Source: Parvimonas sp000223315 (GTDB lineage Bacteria; Bacillota; Clostridia; Tissierellales; Peptoniphilaceae). From it: 64,000 nucleotides of DNA. The position numbers and the translations under genes are program-made. Position 1 is the stretch's first letter; every line of letters starts with the position of its first letter. The stretch covers positions 744,001-808,000 of the forward strand of contig CP189843.1 in the NCBI GenBank assembly GCA_050262155.1. The letters are read 5' to 3'. Positions 43,945-52,212 of the stretch are shown here, piece by piece. The notes under the pieces are model-generated. The model was not told the origin of the DNA. It did no database searches and worked only from the letters and a program-made list of their open reading frames with translations.

Positions 43945-45222
43945 TTATTCATCTCCCTTTATCATTGAAATAACAATCTTATCAGTAGTAACAGACTCTA
44001 CTTGCTTTTTTGTTAAGGCAATTTTTTCCATTTCTGCAGGTGCAACATGAGGTCTTTTAAATTCTTTTATAAGATTTCCATTCTCATCTGCAACTGAAAT
44101 TACAATATTTTTTTCAACACTTTTAACTCTGAAAAATATTTCCAATCTATTTTCCATATTTTCAACTCTTATATTTTGAGGAACAGTATAAAAAATTCCT
44201 TCCCCATTTAGAATTTCAATTTTTCTAAAATTAGAATTAGAATTTTCTAAAATATATTTTGCGGCAGCTCTTCCTGCTTTTTGACTTTCTCCTGTAACAA
44301 AATCAACTAAATCATGGACATGACATACATTTCCACAAGCAAAAACTCCATCCATACTTGTTTCCATATTTTCAAATACAAAAGCTCCTTTAGTTCTTGA
44401 ATCAATATCAATCCCAATTTCACGAGTAATTTCATTTTCTGGAATTAGTCCGACAGAAAGTAACAATGTATCACATTCCAATTCTATTTCAGTACCTTTT
44501 ATAGGTATTCTATTATCATCAACTTTACTAATAACGACTTTTTCAAGTCTATCTTTTCCTATTATATCAGTAACTGTATGTGAAAGTAACAAAGGGATGT
44601 TATAATCATTCAAACATTGAACTATATTTCTTGCTAGCCCATTTGAATATGGCATAAGTTCAACACATGCAATGACTTCTGCACCTTCTAAAGATAGCCT
44701 TCTTGCCATAATCAATCCAATATCTCCAGATCCTAAAATTACAACCTTTTTCCCACACATAAGTCCTTGCATATTAACATACATCTGAGCAGATCCTGCA
44801 GTTAAAACTCCAGAAGGTCTATCACCTGGAATAGAGATAGCCCCTCTAGTTCTTTCTCTACATCCCATTGCAAGTATAATTGCTTTTGCTTGTATTACTT
44901 GATATCCATAATCTTTACTTATCGCATGAATAATTTTATTTTCATCAAAATCAAGAACCATTGAATTTAATCTAATCTCAACATTGTATTCTTTTGCTAA
45001 ATCTATAAATCTTTGAGCATATTCTGGTCCTGTTAATTCTTCTTTAAAATAATGTAATCCAAAACCATTATGAATACATTGATTTAAAATTCCCCCTGCT
45101 TCTTTATCTCTTTCTAAAATTAATACTTTATCTATTCCATTTTTCTTGGCTTCACAAGCAGCTGCAAGTCCAGCAGGTCCGCCTCCAATAACCACCAAAT
45201 CATAATTTTCTATATTAGACAT
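43945..45222 (-). CDS. FAD/NAD(P)-binding pyridine-nucleotide-disulfide type oxidoreductase
   Basis: A 425-residue flavoprotein. The FAD-binding GxGxxG is VVIGGGPAGLAAACEAKK at the N-terminus. A second nucleotide-binding site is VVILGSGDIGLIMARR near residue 155, and the second FAD contact is DGVFACGNVCHVHDLVDFV. I see no redox-active CxxC. It overlaps the GlpA-like gene by 8 bases and precedes DUF1667 by 2, the usual three-gene set. The likely role is to accept electrons from the GlpA-like subunit, though the physiological partner is unknown. Confidence 0.88.
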   Translation of the reverse strand: MSNIENYDLVVIGGGPAGLAAACEAKKNGIDKVLILERDKEAGGILNQCIHNGFGLHYFKEELTGPEYAQRFIDLAKEYNVEIRLNSMVLDFDENKIIHAISKDYGYQVIQAKAIILAMGCRERTRGAISIPGDRPSGVLTAGSAQMYVNMQGLMCGKKVVILGSGDIGLIMARRLSLEGAEVIACVELMPYSNGLARNIVQCLNDYNIPLLLSHTVTDIIGKDRLEKVVISKVDDNRIPIKGTEIELECDTLLLSVGLIPENEITREIGIDIDSRTKGAFVFENMETSMDGVFACGNVCHVHDLVDFVTGESQKAGRAAAKYILENSNSNFRKIEILNGEGIFYTVPQNIRVENMENRLEIFFRVKSVEKNIVISVADENGNLIKEFKRPHVAPAEMEKIALTKKQVESVTTDKIVISMIKGDE

Positions 45223-46660
45223 TTTTCTCCCCTTCTTTTGTTCTTCCTGTTATTATATAACTTCCAAAATTTGTATTATAGACTTCTTCAGGAGGAATAT
45301 TTAATTCTCTTGAAATAATATCTAATACTTTTGGACCACAGAATCCACCTAAACATCGTCCCATACCGGCTCCTGTTCTTTTCTTAACAGCTCCAAGAGT
45401 TCTAGGAGGTAAAGGCATTTTTAAAGAATCTATAATTTCTCCCTCAGAAACAGTAATACATCTACATATTATATTTCCATAAAGAGGATTTTCTTTAATT
45501 TTTTCAGCCCTTTCCTCAGGTGATAAATGTTTTATTCTAATAATTTTTCTACTATCTATATAATTTTCTTTTTCTATAAAGTTCACACCGATGTCTTTTA
45601 AAATATCTAAACACATTAATCCAATAGCTGCACAAGAAGCCAACCCTGGAGATTTTATTCCTGCCAAGTCAATAAAATTTTTACAACTTTTAGATTCTCT
45701 GATTATAAAATCAGCCTCTGTACTGTTTGCTCTTAATCCTGAAAAATTATTTATATTTTCCCAGTATGGAACATTAGAAATAGTTTTTGAAACTTTTTCC
45801 TTTACTTCATTTAATCCTTCAAAAGTTGTAGATTTATCAGAAAATTCTGAATTACTTTCAGCATTTGGTCCTATAATGATATTATTATGTGATGTAGGAG
45901 CAATCAAAACCCCTTTACCAACTTTAGATGGACATTGAAATAGTACATGTTTAACAAGATCTTTTTGACTCTTATCCAAAATAAAATATTGTCCTTTTGA
46001 AGGAATTATCTCAAATTCCTTATCACAAACCATATTATGAACTTTATCTGAATTTACTCCTGTTGCATTTACTATATATTTAGATTTATATGTATTATCA
46101 TTTGTTTTTACTAAAAATGTATCATCTTCTTTTATAATATCTACAACTTCACTATTTAATTTTATTTCAACCCCATTAGAAACAGCAACTTGTGACATTG
46201 CAATACATAATTCCCAAGGATCAATAACTCCAGCTCCTGGTGAATACAATGCTTTAGTAACAGTTTTATTTATATTAGGTTCAATTTTTTCAATTTCTTT
46301 TTTATCAATTATTCTTAAATTTTCAACGCCGTTTTTAATACCATTATCTAATAATTTTTCTAATGTTTTTTCATCTTCTTCATTAAAAGCTAAAACTAAA
46401 GAGCCGCACTCATTGTATTGGACATCCAATTTTTTTACTAATTCTTTAATTCTTCTTGAACCTTCCACATTTAACTTTGCCATTAAGGTTCCTGGTTCTG
46501 GATCATAACCTGAATGCAAAATTCCACTATTAGCTTTTGTTGTTCCATCAGCAACATCAATTTCCTTTTCCAAAACTAAAACTTTTAGATTGTACTTAGA
46601 TAATTCATAGGCAACGCTGGCGCCAATCACCCCACAACCTATCACTATAATATCATACAT
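45215..46660 (-). CDS. GlpA-like FAD-dependent oxidoreductase with BFD-type [2Fe-2S] domain
   Basis: Related to the catalytic subunit of anaerobic glycerol-3-phosphate dehydrogenase. The DAO fold (~1-375) starts with IIVIGCGVIGASVAYELS and contains KANSGILHSGYDPEPGTL and FSGLRANSTEADFII. The C-terminal BFD-like domain (~395-475) has four Cys in CRC and CLGGFC for a [2Fe-2S] cluster. Substrate could be glycerol 3-phosphate or another 2-hydroxy acid; no glpK or glpF is present to decide. ATG start with SD AGGAG. Together with the two downstream genes it forms a predicted redox complex. Confidence 0.87.
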   Translation of the reverse strand: MYDIIVIGCGVIGASVAYELSKYNLKVLVLEKEIDVADGTTKANSGILHSGYDPEPGTLMAKLNVEGSRRIKELVKKLDVQYNECGSLVLAFNEEDEKTLEKLLDNGIKNGVENLRIIDKKEIEKIEPNINKTVTKALYSPGAGVIDPWELCIAMSQVAVSNGVEIKLNSEVVDIIKEDDTFLVKTNDNTYKSKYIVNATGVNSDKVHNMVCDKEFEIIPSKGQYFILDKSQKDLVKHVLFQCPSKVGKGVLIAPTSHNNIIIGPNAESNSEFSDKSTTFEGLNEVKEKVSKTISNVPYWENINNFSGLRANSTEADFIIRESKSCKNFIDLAGIKSPGLASCAAIGLMCLDILKDIGVNFIEKENYIDSRKIIRIKHLSPEERAEKIKENPLYGNIICRCITVSEGEIIDSLKMPLPPRTLGAVKKRTGAGMGRCLGGFCGPKVLDIISRELNIPPEEVYNTNFGSYIITGRTKEGEKNV

Positions 46661-46675
46661 TTCTTGTATCTCCTG

Positions 46676-47305
46676 TTAATTATTCATATTTTTCATAAAT
46701 GGATTATTTTCCTTTTCAAATCGTAAATTACTCTCTGCACCGTGACCAGGTAATACTCTATAATCTTTTTTTAAATCATATAGTTTCTTTATTGAATTAA
46801 TTATTTCGTCAAAACTTCCAGTGGGTAAATCGCTTCTTCCTATGCTCGTTCTAAATAATGTGTCTCCTGAAAACATAACATTCCCCATAAGAATACATAT
46901 ACTACCAACTGTATGCCCTGGAGTTTCCATTATATAAAGTTTTTCTCCATAAAAATCAATTACCTCTCCATCATAAAGCCATCTATCAGCTATTAACTCT
47001 ATATTTTTAAAAGGTGGAATTGACTTTGATAAATTTATAATAGGATCTTTTAGTAAATCTTTTTCTTTTATACTGGCATAAATTGGTACATTAAATTTTT
47101 CTTTTATTATATTTACAGCTCCTATATGATCTGCATGTCCGTGAGTAAGTAATATAAACTCTAAGTTTATATTTTCTTGTTCAATAAACTTAATTATGTC
47201 CTCACTATCTCCACCCGGATCAACTATAAAGCCTTTTTTTTCATTATTATATACTATATAACAATTAACTGCATATACTCCAACAACAATCCTTTTTATA
47301 TTCAT
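46676..47305 (-). CDS. Metallo-beta-lactamase-fold hydrolase (glyoxalase II-like)
   Basis: A 209-residue MBL-fold hydrolase. Metal ligands are seen in THGHADHIGA, in ETPGHTVGS and in FSGDTLF; the C-terminal LPGHGAES completes the site. This short, single-domain form resembles YqgX-type hydroxyacylglutathione hydrolases of Firmicutes, whose true substrate is often unknown. It is neither an antibiotic-resistance type nor RNase J-like. ATG start with SD AGGAG, between dtd and the GlpA-like gene. Confidence 0.88.
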   Translation of the reverse strand: MNIKRIVVGVYAVNCYIVYNNEKKGFIVDPGGDSEDIIKFIEQENINLEFILLTHGHADHIGAVNIIKEKFNVPIYASIKEKDLLKDPIINLSKSIPPFKNIELIADRWLYDGEVIDFYGEKLYIMETPGHTVGSICILMGNVMFSGDTLFRTSIGRSDLPTGSFDEIINSIKKLYDLKKDYRVLPGHGAESNLRFEKENNPFMKNMNN

Positions 47306-47314
47306 CTTTATCTC

Positions 47315-47764
47315 CTAGTAACACTTTTTAGAATCCAATTGAATTGTAACTGGTCCATCATTTTCCAATAATACTTTCATGTCAGCTTGAAATTTTCCCG
47401 TTTTTACTACAATATGATTATCATAAAATAGTTCTAAAAATTCCTCATATTTCCTTTTAGCTTCAATACTGGATAAACTATTATCAAAACTAGGTCTATT
47501 TCCTTTTCTACAATCTCCATAAAGTGTAAATTGTGAAACAATTAATATTTCATATCCTTTATCTAAAACAGACAAATTCATTTTAAAATTTTGATCTTCA
47601 AAGATTCTGAGATTTAAAACTTTTTTAAAAATATATTTTAAATCAACATCCGTATCTTCCTTACCAAAACCGACAAAAAGAAGAAGTCCTTTTTTTATTC
47701 TGGAAACTTCTTTTTTGTCAACTTCTACACTTGCAAAATTAACTCTCTGTATTATAGCTCTCAT
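47315..47764 (-). CDS. dtd: D-aminoacyl-tRNA deacylase
   Basis: Removes D-amino acids and glycine mischarged onto tRNA. The 149 residues hold the active-site motifs SQFTLYGDCRKGNRPSF and the cross-subunit NDGPVTIQLDS (Gly-Pro motif), plus the N-terminal MRAIIQRVNFASVEVD. Length and motifs are normal. Its ATG overlaps the relA stop (TAATG). The relA-dtd order is common in Firmicutes. Confidence 0.97.
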   Translation of the reverse strand: MRAIIQRVNFASVEVDKKEVSRIKKGLLLFVGFGKEDTDVDLKYIFKKVLNLRIFEDQNFKMNLSVLDKGYEILIVSQFTLYGDCRKGNRPSFDNSLSSIEAKRKYEEFLELFYDNHIVVKTGKFQADMKVLLENDGPVTIQLDSKKCY

Positions 47765-49917
47765 TAAGCACGTACCCTATATACGTCTAGTATACCCTTT
47801 AAAGATTTTATTTTATTGATTAATCTTTCTAATTCGTCTATATTTTTTATTTCAACTATAATATTTGTAATAAAAGTTTTATCCTTTCCTGTTTTTGCAG
47901 TTATCCCTACTAAATTCAATTTAGACTCCGAAATAATATGTGCTACATCAGCCAATGCGCCAACTTGATCTAAAGATATAACAGCAACTTCTACTTTATA
48001 ATATAAATTTTTAGTATTAGTCCATTCAACAGCAATAAGTCTATCTCGGTTTTCAACATTTTTTACATTAGGACAATTACAATTATGAACAGAAATTCCT
48101 CTACCTTTTGTTATATAACCAACTATTTCATCGCCTGGAAGCGGATTACAGCATTTTGCAAAACTAACTTCTATATTATCAATACCTTTTACAATAACGC
48201 CTTTAGAATTATATTTACTAGAAGATTTTTCACTTTTTACTTTATTTATTATATCATCAGCAGATTCTTGATAGTAATCACTATAAAATTCCTTTAATCT
48301 TGGAATAATTTGTTTTAAGTTAATACTTCCAAAACCTATTGCTGCATACATTTCGTCAATAGTATTAAAACTTAATTTCTTTGCTATTTGTAAAAGCCAA
48401 TCTTCTTTTAATATCTTACTATAAGTAAATCCTAATCTTCTAACTTCCTTTTCAAGCATATCTCTACCTTGAACAATATTTAAAGCCTTATTTTCCTTTT
48501 TAAACCATTGTTTTATTTTTGTTCTTGCTTGAGAGGACTTAACTATCTTAAGCCAATCTTTACTTGGTCCAGATGAATTTGGATTAGTAAGTATTTCTAC
48601 AATATTTCCATTTTTTAATTTATAATTTAATGGAACAATTCTACCATCAACTTTAGCACCAACACAATTATTACCAACTGCAGTATGAACCTTATAAGCA
48701 AAATCTATTGGAGTTGCCCCAGCTATTAAATTTATGACATCTCCTTTTGGTGAAAAAACAAAAACTTCATCGGAAACAAAGTCCTCTTTAAAAGAAGTAA
48801 TAAATTCTCTATTGTCATTTACTTCTCTTTGCCAATCCATAAGCTGTCTAAGCCAAGTTAATTTATCATCAAAACTAGTACTTCTATCAACACCTGCTTT
48901 ATACTTCCAATGCGCAGCAATACCATATTCTGCTGTTTTATGCATTTCAAAAGTCCTTATTTGAACTTCAAAAACATCACCAGAATTACTAATTAGAGTA
49001 TTATGCAAAGATTGATATAAGTTGGGCTTTGGAACAGCAATATAGTCCTTAAATCTTGAAGGAATTGGTTTCCACTTAGAATGAACTATTCCTAAAACAG
49101 CATAACAATCACTAATAGTTGGAACTATAATTCTAACTGCAGTTAAATCAAAAATTTCATCAAAACTTTTATTTTGTTTATACATTTTTTTATAAATACT
49201 ATATAAACTTTTTGGTCTTCCGCTAATTTCTCCTTGAATATTGTGCTCTTTAAGACTTATCCTTATTTCTTCAATTATATCATTTATAATCTTTTCTCTT
49301 TCACTTCTCTTTTTCTTAACCCTTTCAGCTAAGTCATAATAAATTTCAGGTTCTAAATATCTTAAAGATAAATCCTCAAGTTCCCATTTAACATTACTCA
49401 TACCTAATCTATAAGCCAGTGGAGCATAAATTTCTAATGTTTCTTTAGCCTTTTCCAATTGCTTAGCTTTTTTCATATATTCTAAAGTTCTTATATTATG
49501 AAGTCTATCAGCAATTTTTATTATTATAACCCTAATATCTGAGTTCATAGCTAATAGCATTTTTCTTAAATTATCTGCTTGAGATTCTTGCTTACTTTGA
49601 TACTTTATCTTCTTAAGTTTTGTAACTCCATCTACAAGATTTGCAATTTCCTCATCAAACATTTCTGCCATCTGTTCGAATGTAACTTCAGTATCTTCTA
49701 ATACATCATGCATAAGCCCGGCGATAATTGTCGAATCATCCATATATAAATCTGCTAAAATATTAGCAACAGCTACCGGATGAATAAAATATGGTTCTCC
49801 CGAATTCCTAAATTGACCTTCATGACATTCTTTAGTAAAATTATATGCCTTTGTAATTTTTTCAACATCAGCATTTGGATTATAACTTTTAATTTTTGAT
49901 AATAATTCCTCTAACAT
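47764..49917 (-). CDS. relA: Bifunctional (p)ppGpp synthetase/hydrolase (Rel)
   Basis: Makes and degrades (p)ppGpp in the stringent response. The 717-residue long-form Rel has the hydrolase HD domain (YFIHPVAVANIL, LMHDVLEDTEV, DRLHNIRTLEYM). The synthetase has RFKDYIAVPKPNLYQSLH; the RFKD matches the RXKD motif of bifunctional enzymes. It also has TGS (~395-455), a zinc-finger-like region with CCNPLPGDEIVG, and a C-terminal ACT domain. The ATG with SD AGGAGG was used; a GTG three codons upstream lies within that SD. Both activities look intact. Confidence 0.97.
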   Translation of the reverse strand: MLEELLSKIKSYNPNADVEKITKAYNFTKECHEGQFRNSGEPYFIHPVAVANILADLYMDDSTIIAGLMHDVLEDTEVTFEQMAEMFDEEIANLVDGVTKLKKIKYQSKQESQADNLRKMLLAMNSDIRVIIIKIADRLHNIRTLEYMKKAKQLEKAKETLEIYAPLAYRLGMSNVKWELEDLSLRYLEPEIYYDLAERVKKKRSEREKIINDIIEEIRISLKEHNIQGEISGRPKSLYSIYKKMYKQNKSFDEIFDLTAVRIIVPTISDCYAVLGIVHSKWKPIPSRFKDYIAVPKPNLYQSLHNTLISNSGDVFEVQIRTFEMHKTAEYGIAAHWKYKAGVDRSTSFDDKLTWLRQLMDWQREVNDNREFITSFKEDFVSDEVFVFSPKGDVINLIAGATPIDFAYKVHTAVGNNCVGAKVDGRIVPLNYKLKNGNIVEILTNPNSSGPSKDWLKIVKSSQARTKIKQWFKKENKALNIVQGRDMLEKEVRRLGFTYSKILKEDWLLQIAKKLSFNTIDEMYAAIGFGSINLKQIIPRLKEFYSDYYQESADDIINKVKSEKSSSKYNSKGVIVKGIDNIEVSFAKCCNPLPGDEIVGYITKGRGISVHNCNCPNVKNVENRDRLIAVEWTNTKNLYYKVEVAVISLDQVGALADVAHIISESKLNLVGITAKTGKDKTFITNIIVEIKNIDELERLINKIKSLKGILDVYRVRA

Positions 49918-49929
49918 TTTGCTCACCTC

Positions 49930-51675
49930 CTACCTTATATCTTTTATAAGTAATTGAATAGATTTAGTATTCATATACTCATTAATTACAGGAGTATATA
50001 AAATATCTATAAATTTATTTTTAATATTATTCTGTTCTGATATAATGTCATTAGTTTTGAACTTTTCATTAAAATATTTAATATATTTTTCAAAATTTGT
50101 AAAAATAATTCCGCTAAATTCTAAATCATCTTGACTCAAGACTAACTTTATAACATTTTTATTTTTACCTATTATTGAAATCGACTTAATTTCTACATTT
50201 TTCGCACCGAATAAAGGTTCCGGATTTGCCTTGCCATAAGGTTCCAATAACTTTAATTCCTCAACAATATTATAATTTAATAATTTAAAGTCCAAAGAAC
50301 AATCTATCTTAACTTTTTCTATAAAATTTTCTAAAATCAAATCTGAATTTTTATTTAATTCATTTCTTAATATTTCTAAATTTTCTTTCTTTATTGAAAA
50401 ACCGGCTGCCATAGCATGTCCTCCCAGTTTTTCAAAAAGATTTGAAAAATCTCTAAGTTTTGAAATTATATTATAATCTTCAATACTTCTGCCACTTCCC
50501 TTTAAAATACCATCTTCTTTTGCATTAGAAAAAACTAAAGTGGGTTTATAATAATAATCTTTTATTCTTCCTGCAACAATTCCTGCAATTGATTCATGAA
50601 TTTTATCATCATATACTACAATAATATCATCATCAAAATACTTATTATCTCTAATTTTTGAATTTACTCTGGAATAAGCTTCATTAGTTAAATCTTTTCT
50701 CTTTTCATTCAACTCAACCAACTTTTTTGCATAATTACCAGCTATTTCTTCATTTTTTTCTAAAAACAACTCTACACCTATACTTGCAGATTCTAGTCTA
50801 CCAGCAGCATTAATGCAAGGTCCTAATTTATATCCTAATGAAGTAGTTGTAATCTTTCCAACTTCATTTTCTGCTTTTAACTTATTTATTCCAATATTAT
50901 CACTTGAATTTAGTATTTCTAATCCTTTTTTCACAAAAAATCTATTCTCATCAACCAAATCAACAATATCACAAACTGTTCCCATTGAAACAAATTGTAG
51001 TAAGTCTATTAAATAATCTTCATCTCCACCTAACTCATCATATAATGCCTGCATTAATTTAAAAGCTACACCGGCACCACATAATTCTTTAAACGGATAT
51101 TCACAATCTACTCTATGAGGATTAATAACAGCACTAGCTTTAGGCAATATTTGATTTCCTTCATTGTCAAAACACACTTGATGGTGATCTGTTATTATCA
51201 TTGGTATATTCAAAGAATTACAATAATCCGCCACTTCAAAAGCTGATATTCCATTATCACAAGTTATAATTAAATCTACTCCATTCTTTTTAGCATTATC
51301 TACAATTCCTTTTGAAATACCATAACCATCTTCTATTCTATGAGGAATAGCAAAACTTATATTATCAGTAAAAAAACCTAGACCTTTCATTAAAACAACT
51401 GTTGCAGAATTACCATCTTGATCATAATCACCGACAATTTGTATATGTAAATTATTATCTATTGCATCAACTAGAATTTCGATTGCTGTATCTAAATCTT
51501 TCATCAAAAAAGGGTTATGAAGGTATTTATAATCAGGATATAAAAAATTTTTTACATTTTTATAGTCAATTTTTCTATTTGCTAAAAGTTGACAAGTTAT
51601 ATAAGAAAATTCACTATTATTTTTAAAATTTTCTTTAGTCAATCCATTATCAGACTTAATAAACCATCTTTTCAT
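49930..51675 (-). CDS. recJ: Single-stranded-DNA-specific exonuclease RecJ
   Basis: 5'-3' single-strand exonuclease of recombination and excision repair. The DHH core has IVGDYDQDGNSATVVL, ITCDNGISA, MIITDHHQV and the DHHA1 part with LGGHAMAAGFSI. At 581 residues it is close to the E. coli length and lacks the ~200-residue C-terminal extension of the Bacillus enzyme. ATG start with SD AGGAGG. A terminator lies only 33 bases upstream of the start, so its promoter must be within yajC or be very short. Confidence 0.95.
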   Translation of the reverse strand: MKRWFIKSDNGLTKENFKNNSEFSYITCQLLANRKIDYKNVKNFLYPDYKYLHNPFLMKDLDTAIEILVDAIDNNLHIQIVGDYDQDGNSATVVLMKGLGFFTDNISFAIPHRIEDGYGISKGIVDNAKKNGVDLIITCDNGISAFEVADYCNSLNIPMIITDHHQVCFDNEGNQILPKASAVINPHRVDCEYPFKELCGAGVAFKLMQALYDELGGDEDYLIDLLQFVSMGTVCDIVDLVDENRFFVKKGLEILNSSDNIGINKLKAENEVGKITTTSLGYKLGPCINAAGRLESASIGVELFLEKNEEIAGNYAKKLVELNEKRKDLTNEAYSRVNSKIRDNKYFDDDIIVVYDDKIHESIAGIVAGRIKDYYYKPTLVFSNAKEDGILKGSGRSIEDYNIISKLRDFSNLFEKLGGHAMAAGFSIKKENLEILRNELNKNSDLILENFIEKVKIDCSLDFKLLNYNIVEELKLLEPYGKANPEPLFGAKNVEIKSISIIGKNKNVIKLVLSQDDLEFSGIIFTNFEKYIKYFNEKFKTNDIISEQNNIKNKFIDILYTPVINEYMNTKSIQLLIKDIR

Positions 51676-51708
51676 AAATACCTCCTTTTTATACTATCTA
51701 TAAAGAAA

Positions 51709-51731
51709 AAATAGACGAAATCCGTCTATTT
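51709..51731 (-). terminator. Terminator after yajC
   Basis: Minus-strand AAATAGACG and CGTCTATTT pair around a 5-base loop, followed by TTTTCTTTA. It lies 9 bases beyond the yajC stop and just before recJ. Confidence 0.8.
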
Positions 51732-51739
51732 AATAAAAA

Positions 51740-52060
51740 CTAATTTTCTTCACTATCTTCCTCTTCATCATCTTCTTCAACAGAAGACTCTTCAGATTTG
51801 CTAACGACAGAATGAATAGCAGATTTAATAAATTCTATTTTTGTTCCATCATCAGATGTCTCAATTACAACTTCAGTATCGCTAAGTTCAACAATCTTAC
51901 CTTTTATACCTCCAATAGTAATTATATTATCCCCTATCTTCAAATTATCTCTCATATCCATTATGGCTTTTTGTCTTTTCTTTTGTGGTTTAATCATAAG
52001 AAAATAAGCAATAACCATAAAACCACCTATAATAACTAATTGCATAGTTAACTGATCCAT
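51740..52060 (-). CDS. yajC: Preprotein translocase subunit YajC
   Basis: Small accessory membrane subunit of the SecDF complex. One N-terminal transmembrane helix (~6-24, LVIIGGFMVIAYFLMIKPQ) leads to the signature KPQKKRQKAIMDM and the beta-rich NLKIGDNIITIGGIKGKIV. The C-terminus is strongly acidic (Glu/Asp/Ser run). The ATG giving 106 residues was chosen because AGGAGG precedes it; upstream in-frame ATGs lack an SD and would spoil the N-terminal anchor. It has its own promoter (52093-52121) and terminator. secD and secF are not in the window. Confidence 0.95.
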   Translation of the reverse strand: MDQLTMQLVIIGGFMVIAYFLMIKPQKKRQKAIMDMRDNLKIGDNIITIGGIKGKIVELSDTEVVIETSDDGTKIEFIKSAIHSVVSKSEESSVEEDDEEEDSEEN

Positions 52061-52092
52061 AATATTCCTCCTAAACTTAAATATACGACTAT

Positions 52093-52121
52093 ATTTTAAC
52101 ATAAAATGTATTTTATTTCAA
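52093..52121 (-). promoter_or_regulatory. Promoter of yajC
   Basis: Minus-strand TTGAAA (52121-52116), 17-base spacer, TAAAAT (52098-52093) preceded by TGT. It resembles the rsmD and rimP promoters. Confidence 0.65.
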
Positions 52122-52162
52122 ATATTTATTTTAATATTTTTCAATCAATTCTAAATAAATTA

Positions 52163-52196
52163 GATAAAAGAGCTAATATTTTCTTAGCTCTTTATC
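52163..52196 (-). terminator. Terminator after clpB
   Basis: GATAAAAGAGCTAA (52163-52176) pairs with TTAGCTCTTTATC (52184-52196), with one bulged A and a 7-base loop. It is 16 bases past the clpB stop. The U-run on the minus strand is within the stem end (TTTTATC), so strength is moderate. Confidence 0.65.
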
Positions 52197-52212
52197 TTTT
52201 TAAAATACAAAT

